Shown: positions 45,080-54,470 of the stretch, piece by piece | Position numbering within the stretch: the first letter of the stretch is position 1 | Layout of the letters: each line of letters starts with the position of its first letter | Assembly: GCF_047275745.1 (NCBI RefSeq) | Contig: NZ_JBKQWU010000001.1 | Location: forward strand, 124,001 to 188,000 | Direction of reading: 5' to 3' | DNA: 64,000 bases | From: Amaricoccus sp047275745 | Lineage (GTDB): Bacteria; Pseudomonadota; Alphaproteobacteria; Rhodobacterales; Rhodobacteraceae | Position numbers and translations under genes: made by a program | The notes under the pieces: model-generated | Told to the model about the DNA's origin: nothing | Seen by the model: the letters and a program-made list of their open reading frames with translations, nothing else | Database searches by the model: none

Positions 45080-46219
45080 TCAGACATCCCCCGCGTAGCA
45101 GGTGACGGTGCCGCCCACGGTATCGGCGGTGATCCGCGACGGAAGCTCGATCCGGGCGAGCAGGGCCTCGGAGAGTTCCGTTCCCGGGAAACGGTCGGTG
45201 TAGAGCTTGACCCAGCCGCGCGACGGGTTGCCATAGGGCGAGACCTGCGCGTTCGGGCGGAACGGCGGCGTTCCGGGGCTCGGGTTGCGGTCGCCCTTCG
45301 CATAGACATCGACGAGCGCGTTGTCGTCCGCGGCCCGCACGAGGAAGGACACCGCGTCGTGCAGGCTCTTGCCATCCACCTCGGTCGCGTAGAGATCGAC
45401 GCCCTGCGACAGGCCGATCTCGGCCGAGTAGACCATGAGGGCGACATTGCGGCTGGAGTTCTCCAGCGCCTTCACGCCCCGGTCGGTCTCGAGCGGGAAG
45501 CTGCCGTCCGGACGCATGTCGCGGAGCTGGCGCATGAAGCCCTGGTCGATCCCCTTCTGGAACCGCGCCCGGTCGCCCGACATCGCGCCCCAGAGCATGT
45601 CGTTCGCGCCCCGGAACGTACCGCCGTTGTTCTCGCCCGGATGGGTGTCGGTATATTCGGAGGCGCGTTGAAGCCAGCCGTCGATCAGCGCCCTGTCCTC
45701 CGCCGTCGCGACCGCGGTCTGGCGCAGGATCTGCCAGGCGGGCAGAACCGATCCAAGACCCTCGATCACCGCGCTCGCGGCGGCGTTGCTCTGGACCGGC
45801 GGCACCCAGGAATTGCGCTCGGCATGGGCGCGCAGCGCGTCTATGTCGGCGCGAGCCCGGCCCATGTCCTGCGTGAGCAGCACGCGATAGGCGCTGGTGT
45901 TGAACGCGCGGCCGAAATCGCGCGGCGCCCGGGTGTATTCCGGTTTCGGCGACGGCGGGAAGGCGTTGAGCGAGGGGTTGAGCAGCGGCTGCCAGTCGGT
46001 GAGATCGCGCTCGCGCGGGCAAACGCCAACCCCCATCATCTGGCCCGTGCTGCCATTGTTGCGATGCAACTCGTCGCTCCGCCGGGCGACCGGGAACAAC
46101 GCCTCCGCGCCGGTGACCGCCCCGGACTGATTGAAAGACCCCTCACTGCTCGGCGAGACCGCGCATCCGGCGAGGACGAGAGCCGCCCCGGCGGCCAGGA
46201 TTCCATTCCAGCGTCGCAT
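45080..46219 (-). CDS. Alginate lyase family (PL5-like) lipoprotein
   Basis: A 379-residue lipoprotein: lipobox LAGC with Cys19 after MRRWNGILAAGAALVLAGC. The region ENNGGTFRGANDMLWGAMSGDR and DRGVKALENSSRNVALMVYSAEIGLSQGVDLYA match the pfam alginate_lyase (PL5) fold, though the usual NNHxYW active-site motif is seen as ENNGGTF, so catalytic activity is uncertain. Substrate might be a mannuronate-rich exopolysaccharide. ATG 46219 follows GGGAGCGGA; longer in-frame starts lack the lipoprotein signal at the N-terminus. Confidence 0.72.
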   Translation of the reverse strand: MRRWNGILAAGAALVLAGCAVSPSSEGSFNQSGAVTGAEALFPVARRSDELHRNNGSTGQMMGVGVCPRERDLTDWQPLLNPSLNAFPPSPKPEYTRAPRDFGRAFNTSAYRVLLTQDMGRARADIDALRAHAERNSWVPPVQSNAAASAVIEGLGSVLPAWQILRQTAVATAEDRALIDGWLQRASEYTDTHPGENNGGTFRGANDMLWGAMSGDRARFQKGIDQGFMRQLRDMRPDGSFPLETDRGVKALENSSRNVALMVYSAEIGLSQGVDLYATEVDGKSLHDAVSFLVRAADDNALVDVYAKGDRNPSPGTPPFRPNAQVSPYGNPSRGWVKLYTDRFPGTELSEALLARIELPSRITADTVGGTVTCYAGDV

Positions 46220-46444
46220 TCTTCCGCTCCCTCGGTCGTTCGGCTCCGTCATTCGCCCCTGATAAAGACGCCGGGCCGGTTTTGGAACCCGTCGCTCCGG
46301 CGCATGGTTGCTTCCGGCCGCCTTCCGCTCCTGCTCGGTTGTGTCCGCCGCCGGGGCCGATATGATGGCGCCCGGGCGCGATGCCCGGGTATCGCTCATG
46401 CATCGCCCACGTATCGGTCACTGGTCGGAGACGGCTCGAACATC

Positions 46445-47260
46445 ATGGCCATAGGTGTCTTCGACAGCGGACTCGGGGGGCTCACCGTTCTCCAGGCGGC
46501 GCGAAACGCGCTACCGGATCAGGATTTCGTCTATCTCGGCGACAATGCCAGCGCGCCTTATGGGCCTCGCCCGCCAGTGGAAATCTACGATCTCACCATC
46601 GCGGGCGTGACTCGGCTGTTTCGCGAGGGCTGCGGGCTCGTGATCCTCGCCTGCAACACCGCCTCGGCCGTCGCGCTCCACGATCTGCAGGTGAACTGGC
46701 TCAACCCGGAGGCGCACCGCGTGCTCGGCGTCTTCGTGCCGGTGATCGAGCATCTGACCCGGCGCGACTGGGGCGACAACACGCCGCCCACCCATACCGG
46801 GCTTCGCGATGTCGCGCTCTTCGCCACGGCGGCGACGGTGCAGAGCGGTGCCTTCCCGCGCGAGCTGAAATTTCGCGCCCGCGACGTGACGGTGGTGCCG
46901 CGCGCCTGCGTCGGCCTCGTCGAAGCCATCGAGGCGGGCGACCTCGCCGCCGCGGCCGCCGTCGCCCGCGACCATGTCGAGGCGCTGCTCCAGCACCTGC
47001 CGCGGCCGCAATCGGCGGTGCTCGGCTGCACCCACTATCCGCTGGTCGAGGAGGCCTTCCACGCCGCCCTGCCCGCATCGACCACGCTCGTCTCGCAGCC
47101 GGCGCTGATCGCCGCGAGCCTCGCGGATTACCTCAAGCGCCACCGCCGTTTCGCGGGAGGAACCGGCGCCGTCACCTATCTCACCACCGGCGACCCGGCG
47201 GCCGTCGGCTCCCGCGCGCGCGTCTTCACCGGCACGGAACTGCCGTTCCGCCGGGCGTGA
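46445..47260 (+). CDS. murI: Glutamate racemase
   Basis: Makes D-glutamate for peptidoglycan. The 271-residue protein has GVFDSGLGGLTVLQA (Asp7-Ser8), the catalytic cysteines in ACNTASAVA (Cys70) and GCTHYPLV (Cys195), and the LGDNASAPYG motif. ATG 46445 follows a weak site; the N-terminus fits the family. It is divergent from the lipoprotein and unlinked to the D-amino-acid block at 9-13 kb. Confidence 0.95.
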   Translation: MAIGVFDSGLGGLTVLQAARNALPDQDFVYLGDNASAPYGPRPPVEIYDLTIAGVTRLFREGCGLVILACNTASAVALHDLQVNWLNPEAHRVLGVFVPVIEHLTRRDWGDNTPPTHTGLRDVALFATAATVQSGAFPRELKFRARDVTVVPRACVGLVEAIEAGDLAAAAAVARDHVEALLQHLPRPQSAVLGCTHYPLVEEAFHAALPASTTLVSQPALIAASLADYLKRHRRFAGGTGAVTYLTTGDPAAVGSRARVFTGTELPFRRA

Positions 47261-47354
47261 TGCCTCCGGCCGATCGTCCGCGAAACGGACCGGCTGATTG
47301 ATCGCAGGGGCGCTTTGTTCTAATCCCGATTGAAACCGTCCTCACGGGAGCGTC

Positions 47355-48386
47355 ATGACCAGGACCTTCAACGTCGCCATTCTGGGTGCCAGCGGCTATA
47401 CCGGCGCGGAGCTCGTCCGGCTGATCGCGACCCATCCCTCGATCCGGATCGCCGCGCTCACCGCCGATCGCAAGGCCGGCCAGAGCATGGGCGAGGTCTT
47501 CCCGCACCTGCGCCATCTCGACCTGCCCGTTCTGACGACGATCGACGCGGTGGATTTCTCCGGCATCGATCTCGCCTTCTGCGCGCTGCCGCATGCGACG
47601 AGCCAGGAAGTGATCGCGAAACTGCCGCGAACGCTCAAGGTCGTCGATCTCTCGGCGGATTTCCGGCTCCGCGATCCGGCGGTCTATGCGAAATGGTACG
47701 GGCACGAGCATCTCGCGCTCGACCTGCAGGCGGAAGCCGTCTACGGGCTGACCGAGTTCTACCGCGACGAGATCAAGGGCGCCCGGCTGGTCGCGGGCAC
47801 CGGCTGCAACGCCGCGACCGGGATCTATGCGATCCTGCCGCTGCTGCGCGCGGGCGTCATCGATCCCGAGATGATCATCATCGACCTCGCGACCGGCGTC
47901 TCCGGGGCCGGCCGCTCGCCCAAGGAGGGCTCGCTCCATTCGGAGGTCTCCGAAGGCTTCCACGCCTACAACGTCGCCAAGCATCGCCACCTCGCCGAAT
48001 TCGACCAGGAATTCACCAGAGCCGCCGGGCGCGAGGTCCAGGTGACCTTCACGCCGCACCTCCTGCCGCAGAACCGCGGCATCCTCGCCACGGTCTATGT
48101 GCGCGGCGAGGCCGAGGCGGTACACAAGGCGCTCGCCGACGCCTACGCGGACGAGCCGTTCATGGTCGTGCTGCCGCTCGGCGAGGCGCCGGCGACGCGG
48201 CATGTCCGGGGCTCGAACTTCGTCCATCTCGGCGTGATCGCCGACCGGCGGCCGGGCTGGGTCATGGTCTTCTCGACGCTCGACAACCTGACCAAGGGCT
48301 CCTCGGGGCAGGCGCTGCAGAACGCCAACCTGATGCTCGGCCTTCCCGAGACGGCGGGCCTCATGGCCGCCCCGCTCTTCCCGTGA
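47355..48386 (+). CDS. argC: N-acetyl-gamma-glutamyl-phosphate reductase
   Basis: Third step of arginine synthesis; reduces N-acetyl-glutamyl phosphate to the semialdehyde. The 343-residue protein has VAILGASGYTGAELVRLI (NADP-binding) and the catalytic cysteine in VAGTGCNAATGIYAIL (Cys151). ATG 47355 follows GGGAG. It is followed within 14 bases by the YihY gene, so the two may share a transcript. Confidence 0.96.
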   Translation: MTRTFNVAILGASGYTGAELVRLIATHPSIRIAALTADRKAGQSMGEVFPHLRHLDLPVLTTIDAVDFSGIDLAFCALPHATSQEVIAKLPRTLKVVDLSADFRLRDPAVYAKWYGHEHLALDLQAEAVYGLTEFYRDEIKGARLVAGTGCNAATGIYAILPLLRAGVIDPEMIIIDLATGVSGAGRSPKEGSLHSEVSEGFHAYNVAKHRHLAEFDQEFTRAAGREVQVTFTPHLLPQNRGILATVYVRGEAEAVHKALADAYADEPFMVVLPLGEAPATRHVRGSNFVHLGVIADRRPGWVMVFSTLDNLTKGSSGQALQNANLMLGLPETAGLMAAPLFP

Positions 48387-48399
48387 GGCAGCGGCGCGT

Positions 48400-49257
48400 G
48401 TGAGGAAACGGCGGAAAGTCTGGGAATCCTGCGTCACGCTCTGGAACACGATGAACCGGTTCCAGAACAACGACGGGGCGGCGATGGCCGGCTACATCGC
48501 CTTCTCGGGGCTTCTGTCGATCTTTCCCTTCCTCATCTTCGCCGCGACCCTGACCGGTATCCTCGTCGGCGAGAGCCGGTCCGAGGGCATCATCGACGCG
48601 CTGTTCCAGATCGCGCCGGAGCACGTCGCGCTGACGCTGGAGCCGGTGGTGGAGGAAGTGCTCAACAAGCAGAGCAGCGAGGTGCTGACCCTCTCGGCGC
48701 TCTTCGCGGTCTGGGTCGCCTCGAACGCGGTCGAGGCCTTCCGGATCGCCTTCGACCGCGCCTATGGCATCATCGACCCGCGGCATTTCGTCATGAACCG
48801 GGCGATGGCGATCGGCATCGTGCTGCTCGGCGCGGTGGTCGCGGCGCTCCTCGGGGTCTCGATCCTCCTGAGCCCGATCATCATGCGCGTGCTGTCGGAG
48901 CGGGCGAATATCGCCATTCCCTCCCTCGCCGGCTATGTCACCTACGGGTTCGGGATCATGGTCTTCGTCGGATTCGTCTCGCTGATGCATCGCTGGCTGC
49001 CCGGCCGCCGCCACGCGCCCGGGACGCTGATCTGGCCGGGGGTGATCATCTCGGCCCTGATCTGGCTCATCGCGGCGGGGGGATTCACGATCTATCTGAG
49101 CTTCACGCCGACCTATACGGTGACCTACGGCACGCTGGCGGGCGTTATCATCACGTTGATGTTCTTCTACCTGACGGGGGCCACCATTATATTCGGGGCG
49201 GAACTGAACGCGGAACTGAACAAGCTGGCGCCCATACAACGCCAGCTCGTGACCTGA
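48400..49257 (+). CDS. YihY/virulence factor BrkB family membrane protein
   Basis: A 285-residue inner-membrane protein with about six hydrophobic segments; AAMAGYIAFSGLLSIFPFLIFAATL is the typical start of the family, formerly mis-named RNase BN. The function is unclear. GTG 48400 is close to argC, and the ccmE gene follows by 25 bases. Confidence 0.9.
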   Translation: MRKRRKVWESCVTLWNTMNRFQNNDGAAMAGYIAFSGLLSIFPFLIFAATLTGILVGESRSEGIIDALFQIAPEHVALTLEPVVEEVLNKQSSEVLTLSALFAVWVASNAVEAFRIAFDRAYGIIDPRHFVMNRAMAIGIVLLGAVVAALLGVSILLSPIIMRVLSERANIAIPSLAGYVTYGFGIMVFVGFVSLMHRWLPGRRHAPGTLIWPGVIISALIWLIAAGGFTIYLSFTPTYTVTYGTLAGVIITLMFFYLTGATIIFGAELNAELNKLAPIQRQLVT

Positions 49258-49281
49258 ACCGCCGCGCAAGAGGAAAGCAAG

Positions 49282-49743
49282 ATGGCCGTCGGCCTGAAGA
49301 AACGACGCCGGATCCAGCTCATGGCGCTCGGCGGCGCGATGCTCGTGATTGCCACGGGGATCATCGGCTATGCGATGCGCGACGGGATCGAGTTCTTCCG
49401 GAGCCCCTCCCAAATCGTCGATGAGCCGCCCGGAGCGGGCGAGCGGTTCCGCCTCGGCGGTCTCGTCGCGGAGGGCTCGGTCGTGCGCGGCACCGATGGC
49501 GTGATCACCTTCGACATCACCGACGGCGGCGCGACTCAGGCGGTCGTCTTCGAGGGCATCCCGCCCGACCTCTTCCGCGAGGGCCAGGGCGTCATCGCCT
49601 CCGGAGCGATCGAGAACGACACCTTCATCGCGAGCGAGATCCTCGCGAAGCATGACGAGAACTACATGCCGAAGGAGGTCGCGGACGCGCTCAAGGAACA
49701 GGGGCTCTACCGCCCGGAGGGTGACGAAGACCCCGGAAGCTAG
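49282..49743 (+). CDS. ccmE: Cytochrome c maturation protein CcmE
   Basis: Periplasmic heme chaperone. The 153-residue protein has an N-terminal anchor (residues 12-30) and the heme-binding histidine in LAKHDENYMP (His124, with Tyr128), the covalent attachment site. ATG 49282 follows AGAGGAAA. It normally delivers heme to CcmF; the ccmF gene is further downstream, with three other genes in between. Confidence 0.96.
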   Translation: MAVGLKKRRRIQLMALGGAMLVIATGIIGYAMRDGIEFFRSPSQIVDEPPGAGERFRLGGLVAEGSVVRGTDGVITFDITDGGATQAVVFEGIPPDLFREGQGVIASGAIENDTFIASEILAKHDENYMPKEVADALKEQGLYRPEGDEDPGS

Positions 49744-49806
49744 GGCGATCCCTTCCGAAAGCACCATCGGGAGAGCACCATCGAGCGAGGCAGGACCCGG
49801 CCAGTC

Positions 49807-50400
49807 ATGACACCCTCCGACGCGCCCAGGCTGCATGTCGCTCTGTTCAGGAACCTGAACCTCGGCCACAAGGGCAGTCCGACGAAGGACGAGCTCCTGT
49901 CCGCCTTCGACGGGGCGCTTCGCGTCCGGAGCTTCCAGACCAACGGCACCGTCATCTTCTCCGCGACCTCCGCCCGGGCGACCTGCGACCAGGCGCTCCA
50001 CGTACTGCGCGCCCGCGGTTTCGAGCATCCGGTCATGCTCCGTACCATCGAGGAGGTCGCGGAGGCCGTCGCGGCGACACCGGCCGCCGACCCGGCCGAG
50101 GGGGTCCACAGGTCGGCGATCTCGTTCTTCGATACCGGTCGTCCCGGTGCCAGGCCTTCCGATGCCAAGCCTTCCGATGCCGGGCCGCCGCCCGATCTGA
50201 CCCTGCCCCTGCGCGGCGCGAACGGGCTGGTCGAACTGCGCCGGCTGGACCGGGGCAGCGCGAGCACCGTTTGCTGGATGCGCCGCGGGGCGCCGGGCGA
50301 TGTGACCGGGTTTCTCGAAAGACTGCTCGGCGTGCCGGTGACGACCAGAACCCTCGGCACGCTCCAGCGACTGCTCAAGGCGGCCGCCGAGATGGGCTGA
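49807..50400 (+). CDS. DUF1697 family protein
   Basis: A 197-residue protein. The start LHVALFRNLNLGHKGSPTKDELLSAF and RSFQTNGTVIFSA resemble the DUF1697 pattern (ALLRGINVGG... SGNVVF), but diverged. A middle segment with repeated PSDAKPSDAGPPP is not typical of the family. Role unknown. It sits between ccmE and the GH108 gene on the same strand. Confidence 0.6.
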   Translation: MTPSDAPRLHVALFRNLNLGHKGSPTKDELLSAFDGALRVRSFQTNGTVIFSATSARATCDQALHVLRARGFEHPVMLRTIEEVAEAVAATPAADPAEGVHRSAISFFDTGRPGARPSDAKPSDAGPPPDLTLPLRGANGLVELRRLDRGSASTVCWMRRGAPGDVTGFLERLLGVPVTTRTLGTLQRLLKAAAEMG

Positions 50401-50542
50401 GCCGGTCGGCAAGGCATCCTTAGCGATTTCATGCCAGCTTCCCCGGCGCGGGGGCGGGATTCGCCCCAAGGACGGACCGAGCAGCCCTGGGGCGCTCCAC
50501 CCGTCCCGGCTCCGATCCAGTGCAAGGGAGCCTCATTCGACC

Positions 50543-51148
50543 ATGGATGCAGTGGAGATGATCGCGCGGGACATCGTCCGGCGCGAAGGCGGGTATGTGA
50601 ACGACCCCGACGATCCGGGCGGCGCCACGAATTTCGGCGTCACCATCGGTACCCTGCGCGCGCTGAGACGCGAGAGCGGCCAGGGCGCCGATCTCGACGA
50701 CCTGCGGGCACTGACCGCCGAGGAGGCCGCGGCGATCTACGTGCGCCATTACTACGAGAAGCCGCGGCTCGACCTGCTGCCCGAGCCGCTCCGGCCCAGC
50801 GTCTTCGACATGCAGGTCAACGCCGGGGCCAACGCGGTGAAAATCCTGCAGCGGCTGATCACCGCCTTCGGTCTCGCGCTCCGCGACGATGGCGTGGTCG
50901 GCCCCGGAACCGCCCGGGCGGCGGCGAAGGCCATGGCGATGGCACCGCGCCATCTCGCCGACGCCTACGGCATCGAACGGCGCAACTACTACTACCGTCT
51001 CGGCGATCTCCGGCCCGCGAGCCGGAAATTCGCGCGGGCGAAGAACGGCGGCAAGGGTGGCTGGATCACCCGGGCCGAGGAATTCATCTCCGCGCGCTTC
51101 CATTTCACCCGCGCGCAGCATGACGAAAGGGTCAGGTCATGGGGCTGA
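50543..51148 (+). CDS. GH108 peptidoglycan hydrolase (GTA-type endolysin)
   Basis: A 201-residue N-acetylmuramidase-type lysin. The catalytic glutamate is in RREGGYVNDPDDPGGATNFGVTIG (Glu15), and the C-terminal part shows the peptidoglycan-binding domain of the family (VFDMQVNAGANAVKILQRL). It has no signal peptide, so it relies on the adjacent holin for access. It overlaps the holin gene by 10 bases. The pair resembles the lysis genes of Rhodobacter gene transfer agents, which lie away from the capsid cluster; no other phage genes are present. Confidence 0.88.
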   Translation: MDAVEMIARDIVRREGGYVNDPDDPGGATNFGVTIGTLRALRRESGQGADLDDLRALTAEEAAAIYVRHYYEKPRLDLLPEPLRPSVFDMQVNAGANAVKILQRLITAFGLALRDDGVVGPGTARAAAKAMAMAPRHLADAYGIERRNYYYRLGDLRPASRKFARAKNGGKGGWITRAEEFISARFHFTRAQHDERVRSWG

Positions 51149-51774
51149 TCGGCACGGTTCTGGGCGCGCGCGAGGTCGCGGGCGCCGTCGGCGAACTCGC
51201 CGAGGTCTTCGCCGGCAACCGTGCCGAGCGCGAGGCGGCCGAGGCCGCGATGGGACAGGCGGCGCTCAGCCAGTACGAGGCCGAGTTCCGGGAGGCGCCG
51301 CAAGGCTGGTTCGACGGTTTCGTGAATGGGCTAAACCGCCTGCCCCGGCCGCTTCTCGTCGGCGGCACCTTCGGGCTCTTCGGCTATGCGATGATCTCGC
51401 CCGAGGAATTCGCGCGGCGCATGGAATCGCTCGCGCTGGTTCCCGAGCCGCTCTGGTGGCTGCTCGGCGCCATCGTCTCATTCTACTTCGGGGCGCGCGA
51501 ACTGCACTACACCCGCAACCGGCGGAGCACCGCGACCGCGGTCGTCACCGGCGCGACGGCCGTTGCGAAGGAGACCCGGAGGAAGCCGGCGCGACAGGCG
51601 ATCACCCCGAAGGCGATCACCGCGAAGGCGACGAGGACGCCCCAGCCGGCGCTCGGCGGGCTCTTCGCGCCGCGCAAGACAACGGCGCCGGCACCGGCAC
51701 CGGCGATCGAGGTCAAGGCCGGCGATCCCAGGTTCAACGCCGCGCTCGAGGAATGGCGCGCGCTCCGGCGCTGA
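51139..51774 (+). CDS. Holin family protein (GTA holin 3TM type)
   Basis: A 211-residue membrane protein with two or three hydrophobic segments around residues 70-130, the GTA_holin_3TM type, and a long C-terminal Lys/Pro/Ala-rich tail (residues 140-211) that likely stays in the cytoplasm. It starts within the end of the GH108 gene, a typical lysis pair. Released lysin would reach the wall through holin lesions. It lies between the endolysin and ccmF on the same strand. Confidence 0.82.
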   Translation: MGLIGTVLGAREVAGAVGELAEVFAGNRAEREAAEAAMGQAALSQYEAEFREAPQGWFDGFVNGLNRLPRPLLVGGTFGLFGYAMISPEEFARRMESLALVPEPLWWLLGAIVSFYFGARELHYTRNRRSTATAVVTGATAVAKETRRKPARQAITPKAITAKATRTPQPALGGLFAPRKTTAPAPAPAIEVKAGDPRFNAALEEWRALRR

Positions 51775-51889
51775 GGCGAGCATCCGCGGGATCCGAGGGG
51801 CGCGACTCCGCCGCGCCCCTCACGCGCCCGCGAATTGCCCCCGGCCAGGTTTCGGATCATAGTGCGGCCCGTCTAGCCGGAGCGGAGCC

Positions 51890-53869
51890 ATGATCGTCGA
51901 ACTGGGCCATTTTTCCCTGATCCTGGCCTTTCTGGTCGCGATCGCGCAGATGATCGTGCCGATGGTCGGCGCCCACAAGGGCTGGACCGACTGGACGCGG
52001 ACCGCGGTCCCGGCGGCGACGCTGCAGTTCCTCCTGACCGCCTTCGCCTTCGCCGCGCTCATGCACGCCTTCGTGGTCTCGGATTTCTCCGTCCGCCTCG
52101 TCGCGCAGAACTCGAATTCGATGAAGCCGATGCTCTACAAGATCGCCGGCACCTGGGGCAATCACGAGGGGTCGATGATGCTCTGGATGCTGATCCTGAC
52201 GCTCTTCGGCGCGATGGTCGCCTGGGGCGGTGCGAACCTGCCGCCGACGCTCAAGGCCCGCGTGCTCTCGGTGCAGGCCTCGGTCGCGGTCGCCTTCTTC
52301 GCCTTCATCCTCTGGACCTCGAACCCGTTCATCCGGCTGCCGAACCCGCCGATCGACGGCAACGACCTCAATCCACTGCTGCAGGACCCGGGCCTCGCCT
52401 TCCATCCGCCGTTTCTCTACCTCGGCTATGTCGGGCTCTCGATGGCCTATTCCTTCGCCATCGCGGCGCTGATCGAGGGGCGGGTGGACGCCGCCTGGGC
52501 GCGCTGGGTGCGGCCCTGGACGCTGCTCGCCTGGGTGTTCCTCACCATCGGCATCGCCTTCGGCTCGATCTGGGCCTATTACGAGCTCGGCTGGGGTGGC
52601 TGGTGGTTCTGGGACCCGGTCGAGAACGTCTCCTTCATGCCCTGGCTCATCTCCTGCGCGCTCTTGCATTCGGCGATCGTGGTCGAGAAGCGCGACACGC
52701 TGAAAAGCTGGACGATCCTGCTCGCGATCCTCGCCTTTTCCTTCTCGATGGTCGGCGCCTTCATCGTGCGTTCCGGCGTTCTCACCTCGGTCCATGCCTT
52801 CGCCAACGATCCGGACCGCGGTGTGTTCCTGCTCCTGATCCTCGGCGCCTTCACCGGCGGTTCGCTGATGCTCTATGCGATGCGCGCGGCGGAAATGCGC
52901 TCGAGCGCGGTCTTCGGGCTCGTCAGCCGCGAGACCGGCATCGTCTTCAACAACGTGCTGCTGGTCGTGGCGACGCTCGTCGTCTTCTTCGGCACGCTCT
53001 GGCCCTTGATCGTGGAGGTGGCGACGGGGCGCAAGATCTCCGTCGGGCCGCCGTTCTTCAACCTCGCCTTCACCCCGTTCATGATCGCGATCGCCGTCAT
53101 CCTGCCCGTCTTCGCCACGCTGCCCTGGAAGCGCGGCATGCTCGGCCGGGCGATGCGGCCGCTCTGGGGCGTCGCGGTGCTCGCGCTGGTGCTCGGCGCG
53201 CTCACCTGGCAGGTCCAGACCGGACGGTCGATGCTCGCCCCGATCGGCGTCACGCTCGCCGCCTGGCTGGTCCTCGGCGCCTTCGCCGACCTCGGCAACC
53301 GCGCACGCCTCGGCGACGTGGCGCTCTCCGAAACCGCGCGGCGGCTGCGTAACCTGCCGCGCGCCGACTGGGGCAAGGCGCTCGCCCATTCCGGGCTCGG
53401 GCTCTCGATCTTCGGCATCGCCTGCATCACCGCCTGGGCGCTCGAGGACATCCGCGTCGCGCGGCTCGGTCAGAGCTGGCCGGTCGGCGACTATACGCTC
53501 CGTCTCGACAGCGTGGAGACGGCGCAGGGACCGAACTACCAGACCGAGACCGCGACGATCGCGATCCTGCGCGACGGGGAGGAGGTTGGGGCCCTGCACC
53601 CGCAGAAGCGGTTCTATCCTGTGCAGCGGATGCCGACGACCGAGGCGGCGATCGACCGCGGCCTGACGCGCGATCTCTATGTCGCGCTCGGCGACGCGCA
53701 GAGCGACGGCGGCTGGGCCGTGCGGACCTATGTGAAGCCCTACGCGAACTGGATCTGGATCGGCGCGCTGGTGATGGCGATCGGCGGCGTGGTCAGCCTC
53801 ACCGACCGGCGCTACCGCGTCGGCGCCCCCGCGCCCCGCGCGCGCCGGGGCGCGGTTCCCGCGGAGTGA
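51890..53869 (+). CDS. ccmF: Cytochrome c heme lyase subunit CcmF
   Basis: Large membrane protein of 659 residues with about 14 hydrophobic segments and the periplasmic WWD motif (GWGGWWFWDPVENVSFMPWL, about residues 230-250) that handles heme. It attaches heme to apocytochrome c together with CcmH. ATG 51890 follows GGAG. The ccmH gene begins immediately after, overlapping or abutting. Confidence 0.96.
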   Translation: MIVELGHFSLILAFLVAIAQMIVPMVGAHKGWTDWTRTAVPAATLQFLLTAFAFAALMHAFVVSDFSVRLVAQNSNSMKPMLYKIAGTWGNHEGSMMLWMLILTLFGAMVAWGGANLPPTLKARVLSVQASVAVAFFAFILWTSNPFIRLPNPPIDGNDLNPLLQDPGLAFHPPFLYLGYVGLSMAYSFAIAALIEGRVDAAWARWVRPWTLLAWVFLTIGIAFGSIWAYYELGWGGWWFWDPVENVSFMPWLISCALLHSAIVVEKRDTLKSWTILLAILAFSFSMVGAFIVRSGVLTSVHAFANDPDRGVFLLLILGAFTGGSLMLYAMRAAEMRSSAVFGLVSRETGIVFNNVLLVVATLVVFFGTLWPLIVEVATGRKISVGPPFFNLAFTPFMIAIAVILPVFATLPWKRGMLGRAMRPLWGVAVLALVLGALTWQVQTGRSMLAPIGVTLAAWLVLGAFADLGNRARLGDVALSETARRLRNLPRADWGKALAHSGLGLSIFGIACITAWALEDIRVARLGQSWPVGDYTLRLDSVETAQGPNYQTETATIAILRDGEEVGALHPQKRFYPVQRMPTTEAAIDRGLTRDLYVALGDAQSDGGWAVRTYVKPYANWIWIGALVMAIGGVVSLTDRRYRVGAPAPRARRGAVPAE

Positions 53870-53871
53870 CC

Positions 53872-54330
53872 ATGATGCGCCTGCTCCTGATCCTCGCGCT
53901 CCTGACCGCCCCGCTCATGGCGAGGGCCGTTCAGCCCGACGAGATGCTGCCCGACCCGTCGGAGGAGGCGCGGGCGCGGGCGATCACCAAGGAACTCCGC
54001 TGCGTCGTCTGCCAGAGCGAATCCCTCGACGAAAGCAACGCGGATATCGCCCGCGACCTGCGACTCATGGTGCGCGAACGCATCGTGGCGGGCGACAGCG
54101 ATCCCGAGGTCATGGACTACGTGGTCGACCGCTACGGCGAGTACGTACTGTTCAGGCCGCGGTTCTCGGCCTTCAACGCCGCGCTCTGGTTCTCGGGCCC
54201 GGTCTTCCTGCTGATCGGCGGCGGGCTCGCGCTCGCCTTCATCCGCCGCCGGTCCCGGGCACCCGACCCGCCGCCTCCCGGGCTCACGGAGGAGGAGCGA
54301 CGGCGGCTCGCGCGGCTCACGGAAGAGTAG
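53872..54330 (+). CDS. ccmH: Cytochrome c maturation protein CcmH (CycL)
   Basis: A 152-residue thiol protein with a signal/anchor at the N-terminus, the C-x-x-C motif in LRCVVCQSES (Cys44, Cys47) and a C-terminal membrane segment. It reduces the apocytochrome CXXCH cysteines. ATG 53872 has GGAG six bases upstream; GTG 53866 overlapping ccmF is an alternative. ccmG and ccmI are not in the window, so the ccm genes are split in this genome. Confidence 0.93.
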   Translation: MMRLLLILALLTAPLMARAVQPDEMLPDPSEEARARAITKELRCVVCQSESLDESNADIARDLRLMVRERIVAGDSDPEVMDYVVDRYGEYVLFRPRFSAFNAALWFSGPVFLLIGGGLALAFIRRRSRAPDPPPPGLTEEERRRLARLTEE

Positions 54331-54470
54331 GCTCCGCCCGGCCACCGCGTCTTTCCAAAGACCGCCCGGCGCGGCTATCGTCGCCGCGACCCGCCGCCAG
54401 CCGGGAAGGATGCGCCCATGCCGAACTCCGTCCGACGCCTCGCCCCGACCTCACGCGGTGGGCCGGGGAG

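Noticed and set aside
50401..50542. CtrA box in front of the GH108/holin pair
   Set aside because: No TTAA-N7-TTAA or close variant was found in this spacer, so direct CtrA control could not be supported.
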